The notes beneath the pieces are model-generated. The model was not told the origin of the DNA and did no database searches. It worked only from the letters and a program-made list of their open reading frames with translations. From positions 31,569,580-31,633,579 of the forward strand of contig CM046881.1 of assembly GCA_025667525.1 (NCBI GenBank): a stretch of DNA of 64,000 bases. The letters run 5' to 3'. The translations under genes and the position numbers were made by a program. The first letter of the stretch is position 1. Each line of letters starts with the position of its first letter. Source of the stretch: Glebionis coronaria (lineage: Eukaryota; Streptophyta; Magnoliopsida; Asterales; Asteraceae). Shown here piece by piece: positions 24,601-34,249 of the stretch.

Positions 24601-24707
24601 TTCCGGTTTTCCCTATGGTCATGTATGTTTTAGTACATTACCGTGCATGCGTTGATGATACCCCATAAATACGCGTAACAGTCCACTTATCAAAGTGGGG
24701 TGTTACA
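21679..24707 (+). repeat. gypsy 3' LTR, uninterrupted
   Basis: 3029 bp. It is the reference copy showing where the Athila-like element entered the 5' LTR. It repeats the hairpin run (22467-22648; two stems have gained mismatches) and the GGAAACTTTCTA array. Confidence 0.92.
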
Positions 24708-24712
24708 ACAAT

Positions 24713-25020
24713 TAAATTTACACTTTCCTGTCTTTGAAGAGCGGGTCACAGACTGTGATTTGACTATGAGCCATTTACACGAGCTTAAATTTTTTGAATA
24801 GTTTTTATCATCGGCGATAAACTTTCCTTTCTTTGAAGCGCGGGTTACAATCTGTCATGTGACTGCAAACCGTTTACACGAGCTTAAAACCTTTGAATAG
24901 TTTTAATGTAAGCTCGTGTCCGAGAAAATTTAAGTTCTCATTTTGAGGGTAAGTTATCGTTGCATAGAGAAACTGCCCTTTATTTGAAGTTCGGGTCATC
25001 GTCTGTCATTTAACAATTTA
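24713..25020. repeat. Degenerate tandem repeat in copia interior (right part)
   Basis: This continues the array at 6940-7787. The marker blocks TTACACTTTCCT, GCGGGTYACA, GAGCTTAAA and GCTCGTGTCCGAGAAA recur with ~120-130 bp spacing. Confidence 0.65.
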
Positions 25021-25021
25021 G

Positions 25022-26602
25022 CTATGGAGAAAGATTAGCAACGAGAGCTGTTTGGGCTGAGTGAATGCCATCACAATCCGAATCATATGCATCAAGATCA
25101 TCCGCTTGATATGCTGCATTAGAAGTAGAGACGACTGCAATGCCTTCATTATTTGCTGCCCCTGGGTCTACAAGAAATGCTAATTCCTCTGAATCCAAAA
25201 TCTTTCCCTTAGATTGAGCGTCGACGTTGCATCCCTTCTCCTTTTCGGTTGAGTGCATTGCCTAGCCATATGACCTTGTCCTCGACAATTGTAGTAAGTC
25301 ATAACCTTTTGAGGACCAATGGGACTTCCATTTTCACTAGCTTGAGTATTCACAGCTTGAGCATTCACAGTCCTTAGAGTTGGTCCATATGAGTTTTGAC
25401 TTCCTTGAATTGATTGCACCGTCACTTGACCGTCTTGAATAATGGCTTGTTGTCGAGGATTTGAAGAAGTGCAAAGCTGATTGTTCGTTGGTGGAAAACC
25501 TCTAGTAGCAACAAGTTTTGACAAGTAGGCAGTGAGATGGTTTAAAACATCTGTTGGCGTATCATTTGGAGTAAAGACAGATGCTTGAATTGGTGGAAGT
25601 TCATTGGAATAGAAGGCTTGTGCTTGTGGTGCTTCAATTGGAAAATATCCTTGTTGAGGAGTATAACCCATTGGAGAAGTGATAGCTTGTGATGGTGATG
25701 CCTGATGTGTTGGTTGCTGTGGATAAGGCTGTCGAACAACACTTTGTTGAAATGCTTGTTGTGGCATCATTAGTCGTGATAAGATGGTTGTTGTGGTTAC
25801 TGATAGGTGTGTTGTGGTGGTTGATGCAAGTATGATGGTTGTTTATAAGTGTAAGACAAGTTTTGTTGGGGAGTCATTTGTTGAGAAGCATACATGGCAA
25901 GTGGATCATGGACTGGAGGTGTTGACAACCGAGCCTCGATCACGTGGCATTCGTGTTGTTGAAGAAAAGCTTGAAGTTGATCCATGTTGGTTTGATGCAA
26001 ATCCTTAGCCAATTTAATAGCCGTCACGTACTTGCTCCATTTCCAAGGAAGAGTGTTCAAATACTTGGTGTTTAACTCAAACGTCGGAATTGCCATGCCA
26101 TAGATGTTAAGCTCATTCATCAATAGAGTGAATATTAAATAATAATCATTGAGAGTCTCCCTAAGAACATAGACAAACTTATCAAACATAACATATGGCT
26201 TACACTCTCGTTCTTGTTTAGTTAGTGAGGTGCCTAGCATTAAAACACGAATTCTATCCCATAACTCTTTGGCAACTTTATGTTTACTCACGATTTGTAG
26301 ACATCTGGAGGAAGGGCTTGGAGAATGATGTTTGTAGCTTTTTTATCGCACTTATCTTGAATCTTAGCATCTCCAGTCAATTCGCCCGTTGTGCGAGGAC
26401 GAGTAACCGCACCTTCCGTCACAGTACCATAAACTAATGGTCAATTTAGAACCGATGACCAAATGAGATGTCCATTTTCTTTATTCAACATATAAAGTTC
26501 CATTCTAGATGCCCAATCCTCGTACATTGTCTTCACCAACATTCGTGGACGATTATTCGTACCCGAGAGGATGGACTTATCCGTAAGAGAAATATACTCC
26601 AT
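25022..26602 (-). pseudogene. copia gag, frameshifted, with damaged zinc knuckle
   Basis: On the minus strand the first frame starts at 26602 (MEYISLTDKSILSG) and holds the N-terminal gag block with the EDWASRMELYM motif, ending at 26441. A second frame (26291-25797) holds the UBN2-type gag core, HKVAKELWDRI through FELNTKYLNTLPWKWSKYV. A third (25770-25180) is Gln/Pro-rich and ends with a zinc knuckle reading YNCRGQGHMARQC, in which the first Cys of CxxC is Tyr. The last block (25258-25022) is the tail around AYQADDLDAYDSDCDG. In intact copia elements gag packages RNA in the cytoplasm. Stops and shifts make it non-functional. The usual protease and pol do not follow it. Confidence 0.85.
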
Positions 26603-26869
26603 TTCGATAATTGAAGATTTACAAAAAATTGATCGAACAATGAGAGAAAGTAAATGTGCGTGCTTTCGTGTGTAGAAGTCGAGAAACAATGTTGAAATCT
26701 CCTAAAATATGTTCTCGATAAACCAAAAATTCCAAGACAAAATAACTCACGAGTTCAAAATTTTCTAAATCACGTTTTTGAAAATTTCGGAATTTTCTAA
26801 AGATTTCGCAATGTAGATTATTCCGAAATTGTACATAGATTCCGCAATGTTGATAAGGATTAAATTTTG

Positions 26870-27180
26870 CTCCGTTAACAGGGATTCAACTCCGCAATGT
26901 TAACAAGGATTCAATTCCGCAATGTTAACAAGGTGTCAATTCCGCAATGTTAACAAGGATTGTTCAATTCCGCAACGTTAACAATATTCAATTCCGCAAT
27001 GTTAGAATATTCAATTTCGCCATATGCAAAATTATTCAATTCCGCAATGTTTAAGAACTTTGAATTCCGCAATGTGCAAAATTATTCAATTCCGCAATGT
27101 GCAATAACTTTCAATTCCGCAATGTGCAAAATTATTCAATTCCGCAATGTGGAGAAGAACATTCAATTCCGCAATATTTC
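26870..27180. repeat. CAATTCCGCAATGT minisatellite in copia leader
   Basis: About a dozen copies of the core ATTCCGCAATGT with variable spacers lie between the primer site and gag. They are non-coding leader sequence on the minus strand. Confidence 0.85.
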
Positions 27181-27449
27181 AAATATTGCGAAATTATCCC
27201 TGAAAAAGTGGATCTCGGATAACAAAGGCTTCAAGTACGATTTTTACACAAAAAATGATCCAAACGCCCAAATTTTTTGGTGTTTTTGACCACAACAAAC
27301 AACCCAAATCAGTACCACGACTATGTAGATGAAATTGGTAAAGATCAATCCACCAAAAACACAAAAAAAAATTGAACGAGGGTCTTTAGATAAAAAATAC
27401 GCATGAAATCAATAAAAACAAACACATAAACAAGACAATAATCCCATGG
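27181..27449 (-). other. copia leader, no gene
   Basis: AT-rich untranslated leader between the minisatellite and the primer site. No frame is of interest. Confidence 0.5.
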
Positions 27450-27461
27450 CTCTTGATACCA
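27450..27461 (-). other. copia primer binding site, initiator tRNA-Met
   Basis: On the minus strand TGGTATCAAGAG lies two bases after the 5' LTR end. It is the copia variant of the initiator methionine tRNA site. Confidence 0.85.
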
Positions 27462-27463
27462 TT

Positions 27464-27829
27464 TGTAGTATTATGTAAATCTTGCTTAATGTAAAGAGAC
27501 AGTAGAGATAGAAAGATGGTGAGAACACACACACACTTAGAGAGAGAAAGTATGAAGAAACACACTTTAGTATGTGAAAAATAAGAGTGAATCACACCCT
27601 CTCCATCAAAGGAGAGGGTTTATAAACCCAAGCCTTATTATGGGCTTGGGCTTATATGTTGGGCCGCCCCTGCTTTGAATCCAACACTTGCTTTAGTCTC
27701 CGGTTTACATAAGATGGACCGGGCTTGGCCTTGTTTGTTTAATAAACTTAACAATGACTATGAGCTACTAACTAAATATATTGTTAGAGTGACCGATCCT
27801 TTCTAATATGAAAAAACGTATTTCCAACA
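27464..27829 (-). repeat. copia 5' LTR (right)
   Basis: A 366-bp LTR starting TGTTGGAAATACG on the minus strand. It keeps the ~33-bp segment missing from the left LTR. A TATAAACC-like box lies near 27617. Confidence 0.9.
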
Positions 27830-27834
27830 GAGGA

Positions 27835-28547
27835 TTAGGAGTTTCAAGTTTTTATGCTCTTAATTGGGGTCTTCCTTTCAAATGGGTATGACGTTATTTA
27901 TCACACGATAGTTCTTTATGGTCTCAGATTATAACTGCCATTCATGGTTTGGATGGTCGTGTTCTTTCTGCTGCTTTCAATTCGACTTGGATTTATATCA
28001 TTAAGGACGTTAACTCTCTTAAAGATAAAGGTGACGACCTCATTTCTCATTGTAAGATTCGGGTGGGTAATGGAATATACACAAGCTTTTGGAATGATAT
28101 TTCGATTGGTGATTCTCTGCTCAAGATATCTTTTCCTCGTCTTTATGCCCTTGAAGATGACAAACTTATTTCTGTTGTTGATAAGACGCGTATGTATATA
28201 TCTTATTCTTTTCGTTGTCCTGTTAGAGGAGGTGTCGAAACTCAACAACTTGATCATCTTTCGGTTTTGATTGAGCCGTTTATTTTATCTAATATGGAGG
28301 ATAGATGGGAATGGGATTTAAATGGGTATGGTACTTTTCGTGTGAAGGAGGTCAGATCTTTATTAGATGAGGCTTTTCTTCCTAAAACGAAAGTTCCTAC
28401 ACGTTGGATTAAGAGTGTCCCAATTAAGGTAAATATTTTTGCTTGGAAGCTGTTTCTTGATCGTCTTCCTACTAGAACGAATTTGGCTAGAAGGAATGTT
28501 TTGACTTCTTCTTGGCTTGCTCGCGTGTGATAATGCGCTTGAAGATT
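27835..28547 (+). pseudogene. LINE C-terminal region (after RT), first part
   Basis: The LINE resumes after the copia TSD with GLGVSSFYALNWGLPFKWV and continues, with one stop, into a 193-aa open frame (27949-28530). This contains RVGNGIYTSFWNDISIGDS and the WIKSVPIKVNIFAWKLFLDRLPTR block, typical of the region before the zinc-finger (zf-RVT) of plant L1 elements. The solo LTR then interrupts it just before the Cys-rich finger. The same frame register continues into sequence after 30338. Confidence 0.85.
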
Positions 28548-28678
28548 TGATAGGTGTGTAAACACCCATCTTTTCTACCACTTAATTACAATAATAACCG
28601 GACCAAAACGTGTATTTTATGTCTTTTATGTCGGAATTATGCGCGGTTTGTGTTTTTGTTGTAATTTAGGACGAAATT

Positions 28679-28984
28679 GTGAAAAGTGGAGAAAACACGG
28701 GAATTCACGGGCATTCACGACTTTTATTGAAGAAAAAGATGAAAGACGGAGTCGAGAAGTCAAGAGTGGAAAAAGAACGAAAGTCCAAGACCAATTCTGA
28801 AGATTTATCGAAGAAAAAGTCGAAAGACGGAAGTTTATCAAAAGCCGAGAAACTCAAGTCTATTTTAGTGAAGAAATTAAAGACGAGTTCAAAAGATATC
28901 CCGAGCCACAAGTCCTTAAAGTCCAGATTTAAAAGAAAGATTAGAAGAAAAGGACTAATGACGCAATTAATGAAGATTAAATGA
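28679..28984 (+). other. Lys/Ser-rich open stretch inside solo LTR
   Basis: A 101-aa open stretch upstream of the LTR TATA box. Its core RVEKERKSKTNSEDLSKKK is identical in translation to part of the open stretch at 8433-8660 in the Athila-like LTR. Two of the DNA differences across the core and next residues are synonymous. Expression is unproven, and it may only reflect conserved LTR DNA. Confidence 0.35.
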
Positions 28985-29489
28985 AGGAGGGACTTAATCC
29001 CGCAATTAACAAGAAATGAAGGAGGGGAGGAAGCTTCCTAATCCTCCCCTATATATAGATTAGGATTGTTAATTTTCCATTTTGTTGGCTAACTTGACAA
29101 ATTAGCTCTTCCATCTTTATTTTATGCACATTTAAATACTTGTCCATTTAATTACCTTGTCTTGCACCTTAATTACCATTTAATTCAAGTAAGTTTTTCT
29201 TTTTAATTCTTGTCAAGCTTTTATCTTTATCTTGTCAATCTCATTCTTCCTTTCTTAATCTTTGTGTTGATTTGTTTATGTTCAAGTTCTTTATTTTTGT
29301 TGATTTGATTAAAGTGGGCTTTGATTATCTTGATCTTTATTGTTTGATTTGTTGTTTATGATTATTAGTTGTTTATTTATGTGTTTGATTTAATCTTGCG
29401 TTTATTTTAGCTTTGTTTTATCTATATTCGTGCTTCATTCTTTGTCCGTGTTCTTCGCTATATTTCTGTCCAGGTACTGATTTTCATTT

Positions 29490-29945
29490 ATTCCGAGTAA
29501 GGGTTTTGGGCTTAGTGCTTTATTCGGAATATTCATTATTCCGAATAGGTGCCTTATTCCGCGTAGAAGCTTTATTCAGCATAAGGAGTTTATTCCGAAT
29601 AGGTGACAGTTATTCCGAATAGGCTTGACTTTCCGAATAGGGGGATTTTTCCGCATAAGGCTTTTATTCCGAATAGCACTTTATTCAGCATAGGAGGATC
29701 TTTCCGAATAGGCTTGACTTTCCGAATAGGCTTGACTTTCCGAATAGGCCTAATATTCCGAGTAGGATTCTTTCCGAATAGGGACAGATATTCCGCATAA
29801 GGTGATTATTCCGAATAGGAGGCACATTCCGCATAGAGTCAATCTTTCCGAGTGGACAAGTATTCCGAATAGGGCTAATTTTCCGAATAGGTGACAGATA
29901 TTCCGAATAGCATTTATTCCGAATAGGAGTTTATTCCGGATAGGG
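29490..29945 (+). repeat. TATTCCGAATAGG minisatellite in solo LTR
   Basis: About 25 copies of the core TTCCGAATAGG or TTCCGCATAAGG with variable spacers. It occupies the same place in the LTR as the TTCATTCGGAAG array of the related Athila-like LTR. Confidence 0.9.
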
Positions 29946-30343
29946 AAATCTTAGTTTTTAGTTTTCTGCCTTTTCATTTTAAGCTTTATTTTTCCCACCT
30001 TTTTCTTAGTTGCACTTTAAGTTTATTTGCCTTAGTTTAAGTTTTAGTTTTAGTTGCGTTTTAGGTTTGCTTTAGTTAGATTTAAGTTTGCGTTTTTTAC
30101 TTTATTGTCCTTTAATTTTAGTCGCGCTTTAAATACTTGCACTTTATTTTAAGATAGACTTAGATTTATTTTAATTGCACCTTTACTTTTATTGTTCCGC
30201 ACCTTTAATTTTCAAAACTACAACGACACATCTTTGTTCCATCAAAGTTCAACTGAGTCACACATTAAACAATAAGTTTTTCAATTCGAAGAGACATATT
30301 TAAACGAATCTTTTTAATTAGGTAAAACCTAGTTATCAAGATT

Positions 30344-30735
30344 CTTCCCATTTATTTTTTGATAATTCCATGACAAAGGATGTTGATTTGTCGATGGTGG
30401 AACTTGGATTTTCAAGCTTTCGATTCTTATGATAGGTGGCTTACTTGGTTCAGATATATTCGCCTTGGTTCTAAGATTAAAGATCGGCTGGAATGAGTGT
30501 TTTATACTTTTTGGTGGTGTCTTTAAAATTACAGGGACCAACTTCTTTTTTTCGTCTAGTAAGCCCCGAAAGATTTTTTTATGATATTATCTTACATTCT
30601 TTTACTTGGTGTGTAGCTAGAATTAGTAGTACTATGAATTAGATTGGTTGGCTTTAAAATCCTTTTTTATTACATTATAATTTTCTAGCTTCTTGCTAGT
30701 GGTTCTTTATAATAAAATTGTCGTTCAAAAAATAA
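30344..30735 (+). pseudogene. LINE 3' end (after solo LTR)
   Basis: The LINE picks up at CTTCCCATTTATTTT and runs through broken wording of the C-terminal tail (DLSMVELGFSSFRFL, then FTWCVARISSTMN) to an A-rich 3' end before the TSD. Three or more stops break it. Confidence 0.75.
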
Positions 30736-30754
30736 AGTTCTAATCACCCTTAGT

Positions 30755-32780
30755 GGAAGCCATTTGTAATTTGACTTAAGTCAAACTGCAAATTTAATTA
30801 TATTTGGACGTTTAGTTACATATACTAAAGACCAAATGCATTCAAACTAATTCAATCATAAACTATATTAATTAAACTGATAAAAACATAAACTGCATTT
30901 CTAGTACAATAACAACAAAGTGGATAAACATAAAAACTAAAACAACAATCACAAAAAACTGATTCAACTAAATCGATAAAAACTACATTGTTCTTAAAAT
31001 AATACTAGCATTCACTAAAACTTATACAATTAAAGAGCATTAATAATTACCAAATGCTAATGTATCCATTTGCTAATGATCTAAACACTTGGTATGCAGA
31101 GCATTCAACAGTTATCTATAATGTTCTCGATCTTCTTCTTGCTCTTTTTACCAACCACTCCTCTTCAACTCTTGCTTGCCTTTTCTTCTAGTGCCGGTTT
31201 TAGTGCTTCTTCATTAAACTTGTATTGATCTTCTTGGTCATTACATCCCTATAAACCTGCAACCTCATTTCTTCTTTTACGAATTTCATAATTTTTTATT
31301 TCATCTAATATTCCATCAACTCTATTCTTATAGAAAACCTTAACAACGATTTTTATTGCAATATTAAGGAAATGTTTGGATGTATTAATAGAAAAAAATA
31401 TTCGTTGTGTATCAAAGTATATCCTACATTAATATCCTTTCCATACCTCCTCTTATAAATGATTTTGCGATGTATTGAACCATCGAACGTATGAATGTAA
31501 GATCGTGAAGCACACTTCGACACGCAAGCCCGGCTGTAAGAACATGACTTGAAAGCCTTAAACCGTAAAAACCCCGACTTACAAAACCCATCCCTAGAAT
31601 ATAATACGATTAAAAACTCAATTATAAATGTACATATCCTAATTCAAAATTTTGGATCCGTCATTGATCTATAGCTGCCCCTTCGTGTGTAATGTGGTAG
31701 TTGTGCTAGATTTTTTTCTAAGAGCATAAGCAATGAAAAAATATATTTTAAAGACTTTTTAAGATTTTACAAAGTATTTTAAAGTGGTTTTACCATTGCG
31801 AGTAAAAAAATTCCATGTAAATTTTAACAAAGACTTGGTAAATACTAAGGGTTCGTTTGATTTATACGTGGTATTAGTTTTTCGGAAAGATTCGAAAGAT
31901 TTTGGATAGGTTTGAAAAAAAAACTTAAAAAGTTTTTATATAAAAAACTCATAAAAGATACTTATATTACAATTGAGTGTTAAAAACAAAATCAACAAAT
32001 CAAAATCAAATATTTATTGTGCATCCTGATTTTTAAGGATTGTTCCATGTTTTTCATAATTGACATTCAATCATAATAATTCATTGATAACTTTATAATA
32101 AATGCATTCCACTTAACCACAGCCTTTACAACTGTCATTAGCAAAACCGAAAGAATAAATGGCAAAATATGTGGTTGTGAATTTGTATTACATGAATGTG
32201 TTGGAAAACTATGTAAAACCTCATCATTTAGGTTGATTATGATTCAAAACCTTTGTACTGTTTCTGATGTAAAATACTAAACTATCGCTTTTAGTTTTTA
32301 ATCTTTTATACTGAGCTAACAGACACCCTATTAGCAAACACGTCCCGAGTCTTTTGTAAAAACAATAGTCATTCAAAATGTTTCAAAATAATGGCATTAA
32401 GAAAGCCACACATTCCTCGTGTGTAACGTGATATTTGTGCTAGATTTCTTTCTAAAAAACACAATCAACATATAACATGTGTTTTAACTTTTCCTTACGG
32501 AAAGATTACTATAAAAATAAATATAAAATTAAAAAACTCATTCGTCTACCCAAAGGTCACACACATTGCACTTAAAATATACCAAAAACATGCCCCATTT
32601 GCATGGTAGCAAATTTACATTTCTAACCTCACACCTTTTTACATTACTCAGTTACTACTACTACCTAGGAGCATGACACTTTTGGTATTCATTTAAAACC
32701 AAACCCGTTACACTCGGGTCGGACCCGGAGCTTACCATTTTTTAGCCCCACATAGTTGCATTTTAGCAACATACACAAAT
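30755..32780. other. Intergenic, no gene seen
   Basis: AT-rich. On the minus strand 31150-31340 is Lys/Glu-rich and partly open but has stops and no recognised domain. A 38-bp sequence occurs twice (31684-31721 and 32418-32455). Between them, 31848-32328 may be a diverged PIF-like MITE: GGGTTCGTTTG at the left and GGGTGTCTGTTAG on the minus strand at the right, with TAA on the left but TAT on the right. Confidence 0.4.
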
Positions 32781-32816
32781 CCTATCTATCTATCTATCAC
32801 TCGGCTCGGCTCGGCT
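32781..32816. repeat. Short microsatellites TATC and CGGCT
   Basis: Four TATC units followed by about three CGGCT units just beyond the stop codon of the ERF gene, in its likely 3' untranslated region. Confidence 0.7.
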
Positions 32817-32826
32817 TTACATACAC

Positions 32827-33582
32827 TTAACCACTTACGGCTTCACTTAATGATGATCGGCTTTGCACTTCCGGCTCAACCACCTCAGCCGAAGAAACCT
32901 TTGATGTATTTCTCTTCTTAGACGACCCACTAACCGAAGCCGATGAAGCCGAAGTAGACGGCTCAGGAGACCTTCTTTTGGAAGTCACTCTAACTGGCTC
33001 CGGCTCATTCAAGCCGATTCTATGTGGGAAGTTCAACAAAGCCTTTGAGCCACGCATCCTGTAAGCCGCTATATCATAAGCCGTTGCAGCTTCTTCAGCC
33101 GTTTCATATGTCCCAAGCCATACTCTCGCGCCGTTCTTAGCCGGGTCTCTTATCTCAGCCGCAAATTTTCCCCATGGTCTTTGGCGTACACCTCGATAAT
33201 GCTTCCCTTTTGGCGCTACCGCCACTGAAGTCGAAGCCGAAGCCGAAGACAATATAATATCTTCCACTTTAGGGACTGATTTTAAAGTACTTTTTGATAT
33301 ATTCGATGTTACGACATCTGGTGCTCTTAAAATATCCGTTATTGTAACGGGCTCCGTTTTTATCTCAGTTAACTCAGACTTAACATCTTTAACTGAGAAA
33401 TTAAACGGAGTCCATCCAACACTAACGGCATCACGTAGAATACCATAAATAACCATATCTTCAGAGTCATCAACTTTTAAAGGCAAGTCACCCCATTTGT
33501 CAGTTAAACAAGGGCCAAGGCTACTAAAGCTAGCACTTCTACAAAACAAAGGCTCCAAACCAAACATAGGCATTTGCATCAT
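32827..33582 (-). CDS. AP2/ERF transcription factor, ERF group IX type
   Basis: A 251-aa intronless nuclear regulator of the ethylene-response-factor family, expected to bind GCC-box promoters. A single AP2/ERF domain lies at residues 128-186. It runs from [20 protein letters not shown] to [13 protein letters not shown] and has the Ala and Asp in AAEIRD that separate ERF from DREB proteins, and the WLG motif. The N-terminal block around residues 30-57 ([18 protein letters not shown]) resembles the conserved N-terminal motif of group IX activators, the ERF1/ERF2 type. An EAR repression motif is not visible. Basic clusters SKRRS (201-205) and SKKR (221-224) may be nuclear signals, and the tail is Ser-rich. 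The start is the first of two adjacent Met codons, about 70 bp below a plausible transcription start. Family assignment is strong; the exact orthologue is not determined. Confidence 0.93.
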   Translation of the reverse strand: MMQMPMFGLEPLFCRSASFSSLGPCLTDKWGDLPLKVDDSEDMVIYGILRDAVSVGWTPFNFSVKDVKSELTEIKTEPVTITDILRAPDVVTSNISKSTLKSVPKVEDIILSSASASTSVAVAPKGKHYRGVRQRPWGKFAAEIRDPAKNGARVWLGTYETAEEAATAYDIAAYRMRGSKALLNFPHRIGLNEPEPVRVTSKRRSPEPSTSASSASVSGSSKKRNTSKVSSAEVVEPEVQSRSSLSEAVSG

Positions 33583-33680
33583 TTTTAGAAAGTTAGAAAT
33601 TTAGGGTTTTGTAAAGGGTATAATAAGAAAGAAGTGAAAGGAAATTGAAATTTTTGGAATAAAGGAAGAGAGTGGTGTGG

Positions 33681-33688
33681 TTATATAT
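33681..33688 (-). promoter_or_regulatory. Likely TATA box of the ERF gene
   Basis: CCATATATAACC on the minus strand lies about 100 bp upstream of the start codon, which would give a 5' untranslated region of roughly 70 bp. Confidence 0.7.
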
Positions 33689-33827
33689 GGAAATAAAGGA
33701 GGGGTGAAAGTGTAAATATTAAAAAGTGGAAGGAAGGGTGGAGTGAAAGTTCGTATCGTGGGCAAGTGGGCAAGTTGATATGAAAAAAGACAACGACAAA
33801 AACAAAGACAAAGATTTAATTTTAAAT

Positions 33828-33833
33828 CACGTG
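33828..33833 (-). promoter_or_regulatory. G-box CACGTG in ERF promoter
   Basis: A perfect CACGTG about 140 bp upstream of the TATA box. G-boxes are bound by bHLH (MYC) and bZIP factors, and group IX ERFs are often jasmonate- and ethylene-responsive. Its role here is inference. Confidence 0.5.
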
Positions 33834-33863
33834 GTTAATGTATGAACCATTGAGGATTAATGC

Positions 33864-33871
33864 TGACGTCA
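33864..33871 (-). promoter_or_regulatory. TGACGTCA palindrome in ERF promoter
   Basis: A perfect 8-bp TGACGTCA about 180 bp upstream of the TATA box is a bZIP/TGA-type binding sequence, adjacent to the G-box. Confidence 0.5.
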
Positions 33872-34249
33872 TGGCTTCACGCATCATTTTATTATTTTAT
33901 TACGAGATTAATATAAATAAATAAGAAAAAAATATCATTTTCAATATAAAAAATAGTAGTATACAAATGACCTAAGGCTAGGGGGAGTGGTAACATAAAA
34001 TCCCATCGCCACGTCAGTTTCACCTCACCTTTCTCTTTCCTCTCACTAACTCACTCAAACTCACCTTTCAAGGTTCTTAAAAAAAAAAAAAAACTTACCA
34101 CCACCTCACCTCCACCTCATCTTTCCATTATCAATTTTATTTATTTATATATTATTTTTAAACTAAAAACAATTTAAAAAAATTAATTAAACTTTAAATC
34201 ACTTATTTTTATTTATAAAAGTGTAAACTTTACCAAACCCATTTATAAT

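Larger units (their letters stand above)
7788..24707 (+). mobile_element. Ty3/gypsy element with ~3-kb LTRs, coding region decayed
   Basis: LTRs begin TGTAAAACCCGC and end GGGGTGTTACA. The flanks are GCAAT (7783-7787) and ACAAT (24708-24712), a 5-bp TSD with one change. A methionine-tRNA primer site follows the 5' LTR and a purine tract precedes the 3' LTR. The 5' LTR contains the Athila-like insertion 8354-14927; without it each LTR is about 3.03 kb. The 4.3-kb interior keeps recognisable but heavily broken remnants of gag, reverse transcriptase, integrase and a C-terminal chromodomain-like segment. It is nested in the copia element, so it is younger than it. Confidence 0.88.
4201..27829 (-). 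mobile_element. Ty1/copia LTR retrotransposon, gag-only derivative
   Basis: The element lies on the minus strand between GAGGA TSDs (4196-4200 and 27830-27834) inside the LINE. Its LTRs run from TGTTGGAAATACG to CTACA on the minus strand. A methionine-tRNA primer site follows the right (5') LTR, and a purine tract precedes the left (3') LTR. Without the gypsy insertion (7788-24707) it is about 6.7 kb. A damaged gag is readable at 25022-26602. I could not find integrase, reverse transcriptase or RNase H motifs; the space where pol should be holds degenerate tandem repeats and unrecognised sequence. This makes it a non-autonomous derivative in its present form. Confidence 0.88.
28548..30338 (+). 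mobile_element. Solo LTR, Athila-like, inserted in LINE
   Basis: 1791 bp from TGATAGG to GTTATCA, flanked by AGATT (28543-28547 and 30339-30343). The first 45 bp and the block at about 28680-28860 are closely similar to the LTR at 8354-9918, while the repeat arrays and 3' end differ, so it belongs to a sister family. No interior or partner LTR is present. Recombination between LTRs of one copy is the usual origin. A TATATATAG box lies near 29050. Confidence 0.85.
1799..30735 (+). mobile_element. L1-type LINE, 5' truncated, split by two later insertions
   Basis: The LINE is flanked by a 19-bp TSD, AGTTCTAATCACCCTTAGT, at 1780-1798 and 30736-30754. It ends in an A-rich tail. Removing the copia element (4201-27829), the solo LTR (28548-30338) and one copy of each of their TSDs leaves about 3.5 kb of LINE, shorter than the usual 6-7 kb. 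What remains is the end of ORF1 fused to the C-terminal half of the endonuclease, the reverse transcriptase, and a C-terminal zinc-finger/tail region. All frames carry stops and shifts, so it is dead. Known of the family: it moves by target-primed reverse transcription, which accounts for the long TSD and the 5' truncation. Confidence 0.9.

Noticed and set aside
26870..27180. Regular short repeats that could suggest a CRISPR-like array
   Set aside because: The window is plant nuclear DNA. Repeats are minisatellite units with irregular, related spacers inside a retroelement leader; the same holds for 29490-29945 and 9231-9527.
31150..31340. Lys/Glu-rich minus-strand stretch as a host gene remnant
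   Set aside because: Stops interrupt it and I cannot name a domain, so it is only mentioned in the gap entry.
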